Below, piece by piece: positions 41,472 through 50,275 of a DNA stretch of 64,000 nucleotides. This DNA is from Diplonema papillatum. Its lineage: Eukaryota; Euglenozoa; Diplonemea; Diplonemida; Diplonemidae. The stretch is from the NCBI GenBank assembly GCA_030068145.1, contig JAPJBO010000454.1:1-64000 (forward strand), given 5' to 3'. The notes under the pieces were generated by a model. That model made no database searches, was not told the DNA's origin, and was given only the letters and a program-made list of their open reading frames with translations. The translations under genes were made by a program, and so were the position numbers. Positions within the stretch are counted from its first letter, which is position 1. Each line of letters begins with the position of its first letter.

Positions 41472-41485
41472 GCCCGATGGGCTCT

Positions 41486-41549
41486 CTCGGATAGTACGAG
41501 AGGGACTCCCGTTTGTAGTCCCTGGTATCTACGGTTGTTCGATCGGACA
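41486..41549 (+). rRNA. Short large-subunit rRNA piece in direct orientation
   Basis: ATAGTACGAGAGGGACTCCC to GTTGTTCGATCGGACA repeats part of the adjacent inverted fragment on the other strand. The two make a 62-bp arm inverted repeat around 41472-41487. Confidence 0.85.
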
Positions 41550-41574
41550 CCGCGACACGGTGCAGGCGGGACCA

Positions 41575-41885
41575 GACTGGACAAAAAGGTTCGGGTTTGC
41601 ACAACCGCCGGACTGGGCAAAAGGTGCGGGTTTGCACCAACACCAGACTGAGCAAAACGATTCGGGTTGGACAAACGCCGGACAGGCAAAAAGGTTCGGG
41701 TTTGCACAAACGCCGGACTGGGCAAACCGGTTCGGGTTGCACAAATATCGGACTGGCAAAAGGTTCGGGTTTGCACAAACGCCGGACTGGACAAAAAGGT
41801 TCGGGTTTGCACAAACTCCGGACTGGGCAAAAACGCCGGACTGGGCAAAAAGGTTCGGGTTTGCGCAAACGCCGGACTGAGCAGA
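41575..41885 (+). repeat. About 36-bp tandem repeat, about 8 copies
   Basis: The unit reads AAAGGTTCGGGTTTGCACAA followed by ACGCCGGACTGGGCAA, with deletions that make some units shorter. Open frames across it are by-products. Confidence 0.9.
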
Positions 41886-42229
41886 AGGTTACCTCTAGAC
41901 TCGCTAAGGGTGGTCCTAACACCCATGTACTTATCAATGAATCGCGCGTGGTCGCTCGCGTATTTGTTTTTTCATCCGCTCCGGGTGAGTCGCTGCATCC
42001 ATCATTGGCCGACGGTCCGTGCTTGAAAGCTGTGAGCTGGCACCTTAGCAGCAGGTCCGACGTTTTGGCCCCAATCAGGGCACACAGCCTGCATCAGGAC
42101 GGCCTGACAGGTCAGATATGGAGCACACAGTGCTCCGAAAACGGACCCGGACACAGCTCCGCGCAAGCCGTTCAAACACTCAGCACACCTGTCGGAGATC
42201 CAACAACGAGACTTGTGCCATCATTCATA

Positions 42230-42362
42230 CCTTCTCGATATTTTCTTCGACATTTCTTTCGATATATCGATATATCGAGAAAAGATTTTTCCATATCGAA
42301 AAAGGGTGTTTTCGACCGATCGATATCTGACCGCCGCTAGGGGTTGACAAGATATCGATATA
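42230..42362. repeat. Cluster of TCGATATATCGA palindromes
   Basis: TCGATATATCGATATATCGA is self-complementary and recurs as shorter pieces up to GATATCGATATATCGAC near 42352. The core could extrude as a cruciform. Confidence 0.8.
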
Positions 42363-42972
42363 TCGACAGAACCATGCTCAACCACAATAAACGCTAAAAT
42401 TCGGCGGACCTCCCCTCACGTGTTGAACCGGAACCCCTGCGTTGCTTCACAAGGTTGCACACGCGGTGGGGCAGTTTTTTACTGACTCAAGGGTGGTGGC
42501 TGGCGGCTTGCTGCATAACTTGCAAGCACCGAGATGCCTCGTTCGTTTTTGTTCCCGGAATTAATGTTCCCGATAATAGTGGGGGGCCCAAGACTAAATT
42601 CTAAGCGAATATCTTCTTGGTGTCGGTCGCATCACTTACAAACATGGCTAGCCGTAGTTAAAGTGATAAGCATACCTACTACTCGCCTCACAGCCTCAAC
42701 GGTCAACCGGAGACCGTAAAACACCGAACCTCTAAACCAATAAACGCTAATAATCTGACGAATTAGGCAAAGCTAGCATGAGCCATGGTTGGGGTCTCGC
42801 GCTCCGTGCACAGGGAAAATTGTGGCCTTGCGATTAAAAGGAAAAGAGTGACCAGCCCGTACCAGCATGCTCAGATCTTCAAAACAATAATATAATATTC
42901 GAGGAGCCGTGTATTTCGACGGAGGCGGGAGGAAGAGAACCAATCCAACTGCGAAGCGGTTCTTTTTAGTTG

Positions 42973-43085
42973 AAGCACATGAAAGCGCCCGCAAGAAGCG
43001 GAAGCCGCAGCAGCCGTCTGCGACCGAGGGACGCGCATCGAAGGTGGACAACCCACGAACCCAACCGAAGCGGAGCCGCGAAGAC
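42973..43085 (+). other. Possible basic, NLS-like exon or ORF1 fragment
   Basis: After GGTTCTTTTTAG the frame reads VEAHESARKKRKPQQPSATE... and NPRTQPKRSREDG, rich in Lys/Arg. There is no convincing donor. It could be from a retroelement nucleic-acid-binding ORF. Confidence 0.2.
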
Positions 43086-43087
43086 GG

Positions 43088-43146
43088 TCATATGGAGGTC
43101 ATATGGGGGTCATATGGGGTCATATGGGGGTCGTATAGGGGTCACA
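43088..43146 (+). repeat. CATATGGGGGT short tandem repeat
   Basis: Five to six units of 10-12 bp (GGTCATATGG(A/G)G) ending GGTCACATGAG. Confidence 0.85.
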
Positions 43147-43246
43147 TGAGCAGGCGCAACCGTTACACTACCGTTACGCTGCTGCTACGCTACAGTATTA
43201 GTACTTCTCTCACGCCATGCCAATCCAGGTTTGTAAAAGGGGGGGG

Positions 43247-43397
43247 GGGGGTCGAATAATAACAATTATTTGACACACGTCTGGTTGTCTAAAAACACTA
43301 CCACTATTTGATCCTGCTACTGCTACTGTTCGGCTACCCGAAACTTTTTTTAGTATTCGGCAAATCGAATAATAACACAGTGTTATTATTCGACCCC
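43247..43397. mobile_element. MITE family L, complete copy
   Basis: It has perfect inverted ends GGGGTCGAATAATAACA / TGTTATTATTCGACCCC. The interior contains CACGTCTGGTTGTCTAAAAA and an internal repeat of the end motif (AAATCGAATAATAACAC). No coding sequence. It lies directly upstream of the knuckle ORF. Confidence 0.8.
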
Positions 43398-43398
43398 T

Positions 43399-43881
43399 TT
43401 ATGTGACTTCAGTGTCACCCGACGGGTTGTGCGGTGCAAAAAGGGTAACATAACTTGGCACGAGGCCAAAGAATGTCCCAGGTTAGCCCCTGGCAAGGCA
43501 AGGAACATAGAGGAGTCGAGATCTCGGCCGCGGGGACAACCCGCGAGGGAGAAAAGGAAGTGCGCCGAATCATCTACTGATTCCTCGGGCTCGTCAGACA
43601 CCACAGCGGACGTGAAGCGCGCACCGGAGACAAACAGTACGCGGGGCAAGAAGCGACCGAAGCATGCCACGACGCGTGTAAAGACGTTTTCTGCAGCGGC
43701 TTGTGCAGTCTATCGTCACAGATTGTTGCTGCACATCCAGTTCAAACTACTTCTACTACTACGTGCTGGTGCTTCTTCGGGTTCGTCAGACACCACAGCG
43801 GACGTGACGCGCGCATCGGAGACAAACAGTCCGCGGGGCAAGAAGCGACCGAAGCATGACACGACGCGTGCAAAGAGGTAG
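43399..43881 (+). pseudogene. gag/ORF1-like segment with a damaged CCHC zinc knuckle
   Basis: The frame is open from 43399 to the stop at 43879-43881. Early on it reads CKKGNITWHEAKEC. The spacing C-x2-[G]-x4-H-x4-C is exactly that of a CCHC knuckle, with the second Cys replaced by Gly (codon GGT, one base from TGT). CCHC knuckles bind nucleic acid in retroelement gag/ORF1 proteins. A Ser/Asp-rich and basic region follows (SGSSDTTADV..., RGKKRPKH), and it occurs twice because a (TAC)n-type SINE module (43705-43763) sits between the copies. A third partial copy is at 39470-39535. There is no start codon of its own within clear context. Confidence 0.4.
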
Positions 43882-43896
43882 TCTGCAGCGGCTTGT

Positions 43897-43942
43897 GCAG
43901 TCTATCGTCACAGATTGTTGCTGCATATCAAGTTCAAACTAC
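43897..43942 (+). repeat. SINE-like module, third local copy
   Basis: GTGCAGTCTATCGTCACAGA to ATATCAAGTTCAAACTAC, with a tail shortened to ACATACCAATATAC. Confidence 0.65.
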
Positions 43943-44174
43943 ACATACCAATATACGATACCATTAGGAAACCCTTTTGAAACCCTAATACCCCGGATCC
44001 ACAAGCGAACAGTCAGTCCAAAAAAGGAAGTCCACCAAACGACCGCAACCGAAAACAGCCGAACGACATTTGGCGCAGTAGCGAGCTCACGGACAAGAAA
44101 AAGCCGAAGAACCTCCCTCGCGCCGAGCCATTGGGCGTGCCCAGCGAACTGCCAAGGTATCCCCTCGCTTCATC

Positions 44175-44860
44175 TTTTTGCATAAGCGCCAGCTGTCGGA
44201 AGGAAATGCTCGACGAATCTGCCAGAACCGAAGGGATCCCAAACGCTGTAAGTACCAAACGATGTGTTCAACGGACGTGCCCTACGCGACGAGACTCAGG
44301 TCAAAGTCTTGAGGGAGAAACCAACACACGGATCAGATTGTGTTTGTATTGCATTTGCCCCTCTGCCTCTATGTTTCCTCCCCCCCATTCCAGTAGGGTA
44401 CTTCGCGTCGCGCGACTTGCTGCCCTCAGCACGCAGGATTACTTCCTCGCACTCTTTTTCCTTTTGGTACTTCAACCATTGGTGCTGCACACGGCAACCC
44501 CATGTCCACTGTGCTCTGCGGAGTTTACTTCGCAGATTGCCACCGTAAAAAGAAGACAAGTCAGTGCTGCCTAGCGAGTCGCAGTCACAATCAGGGCGAG
44601 TGACACGGTTGAAGGGGCCTTCTCCCCGTGACGGATTCGCCTGAGCTCTAGTAGCACGGGTGGTCCTGGCTGTGACGAGCTACGAACAGCCGCCTGACAA
44701 ACCAGACTCACACCGCAGTGCTGTCTGCAGACACTCAGGTTCCGCGCTGATGATGGTCCGCCTTATGTGGCTTAAATGACCGAAACACGGCGCAGACGGG
44801 ACCAGTGCGGTGTTGAGCACATACCCATTCCAAGCACGTTCGTGCAATTTCCCTCTATGT
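44175..44860 (+). repeat. Composite block: A (partial) - C - B
   Basis: A (44175-44390, with deletions), C (44447-44599) and B (44600-44860) follow each other without spacer. The C/B join lacks family D, which separates them at 18.5 kb. Confidence 0.8.
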
Positions 44861-44869
44861 TTCCTCTTC

Positions 44870-45560
44870 CATTCGAAGTCATCGCAGCTGCGTCGAGTTT
44901 TTTAGTTAGCGATCTCGGGCGGTCCCCCCTACTTATGCCAACTCACCCAACCCCCCTGAAAAACAACCCGAGCTCGATTGCACGGCGATTAGATGCAGAT
45001 TATCGCCACAGATTCTTTCAAACGATCGCACAGCGATTACACCTGATTGCGCTCATTTTTTTGCTCGATCTCATTATACGACGCTCTACGCTGTGCGTGG
45101 TTCTTCTAGCATGTACGATAAGTGGCAGCAAGCCATGCCTGATCGAATGTTGTCGTAGCGTCGTAGTTTGGGTTAGACTGCAAAGAATCTGTGGCGAGAA
45201 TCTGCATCGCCGGCATCGCGGTTATCTCTTCACACGTGATGTTTCATGAGATCTTCTCTTCAGCTCGACTTTGTCGTCGCGCTCAGGCGCACGCTCGGTG
45301 CTTCGCTTCTCCTTCGACTGCTCGTCCAGCTTCATCGGTTGCACGTCGATAGCCGCTTGTTTACGACGCTTGGGCGATGGCCGTTGTAACGGAATCGTTT
45401 GGGTCAGAACGATTTGTGCCGATAATCTGCATCGCTGGCTACCTCTTTTACGGAATCGAGAGTGTTTTTAGTGGCTGGCCAGAATAAGTCCTATCTCGTA
45501 GGAACAATTATGATTACTCGACAGAGAGCACCGCGCGTGTTTGAGAGGAGATTGGCCTAA
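44870..45560. other. No gene recognised
   Basis: Words such as GATGCAGATTATCGCCACAG and AATCTGCATCG recur at 44993, 45193, 45422 and 58512, hinting at a decayed repeat. Nothing codes convincingly. Confidence 0.35.
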
Positions 45561-45568
45561 CGACAACG

Positions 45569-45606
45569 TGCATGCGAGGCGGTGCTCTGTCTAAGCATCC
45601 AACTAG
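45569..45606 (+). repeat. Family G, 3' part, abutting an EDRF1 exon
   Basis: GTGCATGCGAGGCGGTGCTC to CATCCAACTAG. In other copies the last words are CATTAAACTAAG. Here they read CATCCAACTAG, and the final AG could serve as the acceptor of the next exon. Confidence 0.6.
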
Positions 45607-45800
45607 GACTTCCCTCCACAAAAAGGAAGACCCCAAACTCTGCGATACTCGAAGAAAGCTTGATCCAAGCGAATTATCAAAACAGGTTCGTCGAGGTTGG
45701 TGTAGGCACCGATTTGACCATGCCGCCGAACAACTGGCTGAACGAGGATGCGCGTGTGCACAAGGCGTACAACCCCGGGGCCATCACGACTCCTTCCAGA
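45607..45800 (+). CDS. EDRF1: EDRF1-like protein, N-terminal exon
   Basis: The frame reads AILEESLIQANYQNRF, VGVGTDLTMPPNNWLNEDAR and KAYNPGAITTPSR, followed by the donor GTATGG at 45801. The TDL-x-x-P-P-x-N-W-L type motif preceded by a short aromatic/basic stretch matches what I recall of the N-terminal conserved block of EDRF1 family proteins. It lies upstream of the undoubted EDRF1 exons in the right order and strand. The acceptor is uncertain: AG at 45605-45606 or at 45628-45629. It ends in phase 0, whereas the exon at 50276 wants phase 2 with its best acceptor. An extra small exon or the alternative acceptor at 50290-50291 is therefore needed. Confidence 0.5.
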
Positions 45801-46031
45801 GTATGGCTCGCTTTGTCTCTTGCATTTCGGGTGAAAGTCCGTCTTTGCCTTTTTTATGGCAACACACCCGTTTGTCGTCATTGAAAAGACGTATCGTGTC
45901 ATTCCCATCAAAATACAGAAGGTCAGTATACATTGCAGATCTGGACCGGGTGGTCTAAATCTGCAAACCGGTGTCGGTCGGGGGAAGGAGAAAGAAGAGA
46001 AGAAAGAAGAAAAAGAAAAATAAAAAGAAAA

Positions 46032-46692
46032 AGGCCGCTCTTGGTCCAGGAACGTGACGGTCAACCACAGCTTGCAAAGCTTGAGTCGGAGGCAGCACAG
46101 TGCCCCAACCCCGTCCGCTCTGCCCTGTGGCTGACCGTCTCGACGAGCTTGTGTTCAGCGCGAGCGCCAAGCCCCAAGGTGCGCCAAGCCTTGATGCTTT
46201 GCCGACCAGAGAAGCCAGCGATGCCTTCTCTGTGGCCGCATTGCTGGCTTCTCTGGTCGGCACACCGAGCGCACTCTTGCAGACCTGGCAGTGGCAGTGC
46301 AGGACACAGTCCCGGGTACACCTCAGCTGATCCAGCATCTTTCGGGCATTACACAGATCTGAACCGGCGGTCTAAATCTGCAAGCTGATGTCGCCGGGGG
46401 AAGAGAAGAGAAGAAAAAGGCCGCACCTGGTCCAGGAACGTGACGGTGTCAACCACAGCTTGCACAGCTTGAGTCGGAGGCAGCACAGTGCCCCAACCCC
46501 GTCCGCTCTGCCCTGTGGCTGACCGTCTCGACGAGCTTGTGTTCAGCACGAGCGCCAAGCCCGAAGGTGCGCCACGCCTTGATCCTTTAGTTTGGGAAAT
46601 CGGTAGCCACTTGACCCGTAGGCTCGTGGCTCTGCAGTACCGCCGAACACGTGAAGCTTGACTCCCGTGTAGCAGGCTTTCCTGGTACCTAT
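46032..46692 (+). repeat. Family E, partial copy and full copy in tandem
   Basis: The partial copy (46032-46198) breaks off at GCCTTGATGCTTT. A hairpin segment and a link follow, and the full copy is 46425-46692. Both start after purine tracts (GAAGAAAAAG). Confidence 0.8.
46199..46262. repeat. Inverted repeat with 23-bp arms
   Basis: GCCGACCAGAGAAGCCAGCGATG is mirrored as CATTGCTGGCTTCTCTGGTCGGC (words longer than 20 bases are split by one mismatch), with a loop of about 17 bases. It begins exactly where the partial family E copy stops. Confidence 0.85.
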
Positions 46693-46739
46693 TCGGCCGG
46701 GGGAAGAAACAGTTTTTTTTTTTTTTTACATAAGCACCA

Positions 46740-46937
46740 GCAGTTCTGGCACGAACATCGAGAGCTGCAACCCAAATGCTGCGGCGTCTGCACCTCACGG
46801 CGAAACGATTTGGACTGAAGGTAAACTACGGCCAAGGGAAAACTGAGGTGATGGTAATCGGAGATCCGATACCCAGACACGTGCAACGCCCAGAAGGAGG
46901 ACTCCTGCGGGAAGTTCGAGGGCGTAGCAGCAGGTGA
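46740..46937 (+). pseudogene. Non-LTR retrotransposon reverse transcriptase, internal piece
   Basis: The frame reads LARTSRAATQMLRRLHLTAK, RFGLKVNYGQGKTEVMVIGD..., then a stop. The KTEVM motif after a helix ending in FGLKxN is the conserved segment just after the catalytic YxDD box in LINE reverse transcriptases. The catalytic half is absent, so the copy is 5'-truncated, as is usual for LINE insertions. It starts right after a T-run and ACATAAGCACCAGCAG. The same protein resumes at 47123. Confidence 0.7.
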
Positions 46938-47098
46938 TACTACACAGCAGCAGCAGTCACGTGCTGATACTATGCAGTACTCTCTGTGTGTGGTACTCCG
47001 TACGGTGCAGGTGATACTACGCAGCAGCAGCAGGCACGTGCTGATACTACGCAGTACTCTCTCTGTGTGTGTGTACTAGCCGTACGGGCACAAGGTAA
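46938..47098 (+). repeat. Two-copy 77-bp repeat splitting the reverse transcriptase
   Basis: AGGTGATACTAC(A/G)CAGCAGCAGCAG...GTGCTGATACTA(T/C)GCAGTACTCTCT occurs at about 46932 and 47009 (words split). It begins GTGATA after an AG and ends near GGGCACAAG, so it could be an intron or an insertion. The same CAGCAGCACGTAG/GTACTAC flavour fills the core of element J2 (14210-14455). Confidence 0.75.
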
Positions 47099-48058
47099 GC
47101 ACGTGGGTGCGCAGCCCGTGCGCACTACAAGTACCTTGGGTGCATGCTGCAGTCCAGCAAGTCCGACTTCCTGCGAAACAAGCAACTAGCGTGGGTCGCC
47201 CTGCACAAGCTCAAAGCAACGTGGCGGTCAACGCTGGCGATGGCAACGAAGGCTTGGCTGTTTCGGTGTCTGGTTCTCAGCATCTTCCTGGCTGGAGCGG
47301 AAGCATGGGTGGTGGGGACCGAGTTACGTGCAGACGTGATAGGGGCGTACACGTGTATGGTCCGCTACGTGAAGGGGATCAAAGTGTACAGCCGTGACAC
47401 GCGCATGAAGACCTCAGAGCTGATGGTCGGTTTCCCGAGGATCGAGGCGGTGCTGCAAGAGAAGCGCCTGCGGTTTGCGGCGCACTGCATGCGTTCTGAT
47501 CAGCCGATTGCTGGCTTGATGTTCGCGGACCAGCTTCGGGCGAGACGAGTGGGGCGACCACTGCTGTCTTTCGAACGAGTAATCTGCAACGATCTCGCGG
47601 AAAGGGACCGGACAAAAATCCGGGAGTGGATGGAGGACCGGGAGGTCTGGGACGCAAAGGTGAAAGAAGTCGTCGCGAACACACTCAAGAACGTCGAAGA
47701 GCCGCCGCGCAAAGTACGGAAGCTCATACGGCCCCGGGGGCAAGGCTCCGGACGACGACAGAAGACGACAACAACAGCTGCTGCAAGAAGACAACGACGC
47801 ATTCTGGCCCTTCGCTACATCGATGAACTGGTCTGCTCGGCGCCGCGGTGCCATGTCAAAGCCTGCGCAGAACACTGCATCAATTGTCATTTTCCGCTGA
47901 CAGCCCATAATCCGCTGTACCCCACACTGAGATGCCACCTTTGCGAAAGGTACACCTCATCCGAATGCTGTCACGGCTTGACAGTTTCTGCTGCCGCCGC
48001 ACTTGAATCGTTTGAATGCAAACACTGCTCCGTTTTACTCCCGTATCTGCGGGGGTGA
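47099..48058 (+). pseudogene. Non-LTR retrotransposon C-terminal part with PHD-like zinc domain
   Basis: From about 47123 the frame reads HYKYLGCMLQSS, the YLG motif that follows the RT palm and leads into the thumb. Next come WVALHKLKATWRS, LRCLVLSIFL-like helix text (FRCLVLSIFLAGAEAWVV), and the MVRYVKGIK and RLRFAAHCMRS segments typical of the C-terminal region of RTE/craft-like LINEs. The last about 75 residues carry Cys/His pairs: CINC, CHLC, ECCH and CKHC, spaced like a PHD finger. A stop at 48056-48058 is followed by (TAC)n. The ORF itself is intact for 300 codons, but the element lacks its catalytic half, so it cannot be autonomous. It lies in sense orientation in an EDRF1 intron. Confidence 0.75.
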
Positions 48059-48064
48059 GATGAC

Positions 48065-48094
48065 AACTACTACTACTACTACTACTACTACTAC
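48065..48094 (+). repeat. (ACT)n 3' tail of the LINE
   Basis: Ten ACT units follow the stop codon by six bases, then ATAAGCACCAGCAG. A simple-repeat 3' end instead of poly(A) is known from RTE-like LINEs. The SINE-like modules in this window share it. Confidence 0.75.
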
Positions 48095-48105
48095 ATAAGC
48101 ACCAG

Positions 48106-48228
48106 CAGGGGTTATTCTAATCCCCGAAATTCTGAAAAATCCCGGTTAAAAAATCTTTGATATGGCCAGAAAAAATTTTTTCCCACGCTGCGCGTAGGAA
48201 AGCATGGATTGCTGAAGCAAGCAGTGTC
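48106..48228 (-). repeat. Family H end block, inverted copy
   Basis: GGGTTATTCTAATCCCCGAA to GAAGCAAGCAGTGTCCCACA is the reverse complement of 55556-55681. Confidence 0.8.
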
Positions 48229-48690
48229 CCACACAGAAGGGATCCCAAGTGCTGTAACTACCGAACCACGTGTTGAACGGAAGTGAGGTCATGCGGGTCT
48301 ACCCCTACACGATAAAACCACACGAACACAACAGGTCAAAAGTCCTGAGTGAGAAAACAACACACGGTGGTGTAAGCGAAGAACAAATCAGATTGTGTTT
48401 GTATTGTATTTGCCCCTTACCTCTATATTTCCCCCCTTCCATTCGGAGTCGAAGCAGCTACGTCGAGTATTTTTGTAGAAGGACCTGCTTTGTAGGAAAT
48501 ACTTGAGGAGGCTGCCAGCTGCAAAAGATCAACGGAGGTAAATGTGCTGTAGCCCACACGAAACACAGGTGAATCTGGGTTCAGTGGCGGGCGTAAGCGT
48601 TCAACAAAAAATACCCATTTTGTAGTTGTATTGTTTCTCCCCCTCTAGCCTCCTTCGACAAGCACAAGGCAGCCCCTGGAGTATTCTTTT
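48229..48690 (+). repeat. Families A and R in series
   Basis: A (48229-48470, lacking its first about 50 bp) ends CTACGTCGAGTATTTTTGTA. R (48478-48690) begins GACCTGCTTTGTAGG and ends CAGCCCCTGGAGTATTC. Confidence 0.8.
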
Positions 48691-48879
48691 TGGAAAAATG
48701 CAAACCACAGCGTTTCCAGGAAAGATAGTCGTATTTACAACGGCGTGCGTGAAGGCGCCGGTGGGCAGACCATGTGATACAAGCCGTAGTTGCTGTGTTT
48801 TTCTCAAACCCAAACCCCCCGGTTCCTGAAACCGGTAAACGGGGTCCCTACAGTCCCCTGGTCCCAAATTATAGGTAAA

Positions 48880-49082
48880 TTTCCCTTATATCCCGCCCCT
48901 AACAAATATGTGCCCTTATATCCCGGTCCAAAACAAATTTGGTGCCCTTATATCCCGGTTCAAAACAAATATGTGCCCTTATATCCCGAACCGGGATATA
49001 AGGGCACCAAATTTGTTTTGAACCGGGATATAAGGGCACAAATTTGTTTTGACCGGGATATATGGGCATTACACCCAAATTA
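48880..49082. repeat. Foldback element of GCCCTTATATCCCGG units
   Basis: Four copies of (G)TGCCCTTATATCCCGG-(T/A)CAAAACAAAT on the left half face two to three inverted copies (GGGATATAAGGGCA) on the right. The turn is at CCCGAACCGGG (about 48985). The outer words are CAAATTATAGGTAAA and CAAATTATAAGTAAA. The arms are about 100 bp. Confidence 0.85.
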
Positions 49083-49185
49083 TAAGTAAAATGTGTTTGA
49101 GCAACCCGCAAAAGCAGGTGTGACACCCGCTCTTTCGCCCCCAGCTTTCTGCGGGCTGGCTCCTCCGTGGGGCTCTATGATTTAG

Positions 49186-49331
49186 CCCGCACGCAAGAAA
49201 GAGGCATCGTTTCGCAACCCTGGCGCAGGAATTCAAAACTTCGGCTCTCACGATCGCTGCCGGGAACATCACGGCGCACAACGAGGCGGAGGAAGACGGC
49301 GGCATCGACACTGTCGCGCCAGCAGAAAACT
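49186..49331 (+). pseudogene. Decoy copy 1 of the EDRF1 exon 5' half
   Basis: It is identical to 50276-50420 apart from a few bases (ACTGTC for ATCATC). It stops matching after GCAGAAAACT, where the true exon reads TGCGGAAGCTG. Continuing in frame gives a stop within about 10 codons. Confidence 0.85.
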
Positions 49332-49733
49332 GCAAAATAATAATAATAAATGCGTAAAAACTTGTGCCTTTTGAAGAAAATGGACGACCAAAAGGGTCCC
49401 AAAGTGAAAACGCGTTGAAATTGCCTGGGGCGAGCGAAGGAGAGCGCCCGCCTTGCTTGGGGAAGAACGCAGACGTTTGTCACAACCTGCAGCTCGAACC
49501 ATCCAGCTAGGCGACTGAGGCGGAAAAATAGGACTTTCGTGGGGGTTGAAGCATATTCATTCGGGCCAATTTCCAGACCTACATTCTCTTTTTCTGAGCA
49601 CGGTGTCCAAATAGTGTAGTAAAGCATTGTCAATGTTGCAGGGTTCTGTATACCCGCAAAAGCAGGTGTGACACCCGCTCTTTAGCCCCCAGCTTTCTGG
49701 GGGCTGGCTCCTCCGTGGGGCTCTATGATTTAG

Positions 49734-49879
49734 CCCGCACGCAAGAAAGAGGCATCGTTTCGCAACCCTGGCGCAGGAATTCAAAACTTCGGCTCTCACG
49801 ATCGCTGCCGGGAACATCACGGCGCACAACGAGGCGGAGGAAGACGGCGGCATCGACATTGTCGCGCCAGCAGAAAACT
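49734..49879 (+). pseudogene. Decoy copy 2 of the EDRF1 exon 5' half
   Basis: Same structure and breakpoint as decoy 1, with GACATTGTC at the variable site. The acceptor (ATGATTTAG) is unchanged, so it could still be recognised by the spliceosome. Confidence 0.85.
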
Positions 49880-50275
49880 GCAAAATAATAAATGCGTAAA
49901 AACTTGTGCCTTTTGAAGAAAATGGACGACCAAAAGGGTCCCAAAGTGAAAACGCGTTGAAATTGCCTGGGGCGAGGGAAGGAGAGCGCCCGCCTTGCTT
50001 GGGGAAGAACGCAGACGTTTGTCACAACCTGCAGCTCGAACCATCCAGCTAGGCGACTGAGGCGGAAAAATAGGACTTTCGTGGGGGTTGAAGCATATTC
50101 ATTCGGGCCAATTTCCAGACCTACATTCTCTTTTTCTGAGCACGGTGTCCAAATAGTGTAGTAAAGCATTGTCAATGTTGCAGGGTTCTGTATACCCGCA
50201 AAAGCAGGTGTGACACCCGCTCTTTAGCCCCCAGCTTTCTGGGGGCTGGCTCCTCCGTGGGGCTCTATGATTTAG

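Larger units (their letters stand above)
49104..50193 (+). repeat. Tandem array of 548- and 542-bp units containing part of an EDRF1 exon
   Basis: ACCCGCAAAAGCAGGTGTGA starts at 49104, 49652 and 50194. The first two units are complete and nearly identical. The third is joined to the genuine exon. The length difference is one extra AATAAT in unit 1. Each unit holds the intron 3' end, a splice acceptor and the first about 146 nt of the exon, then about 320 bp of unrelated sequence ending TTGCAGGGTTCTGTAT. Confidence 0.95.

Noticed and set aside
41384..42340. Long frames on both strands with repeated Thr-Gly-Gln-Lys or Pro-Phe-Cys-Pro motifs
   Set aside because: By-products of the 36-bp tandem repeat. 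One starts in an rRNA fragment.
49104..50193. CRISPR-like or bacterial repeat array
   Set aside because: Units are 542-548 bp without short spacer/repeat alternation, in eukaryotic exon context.
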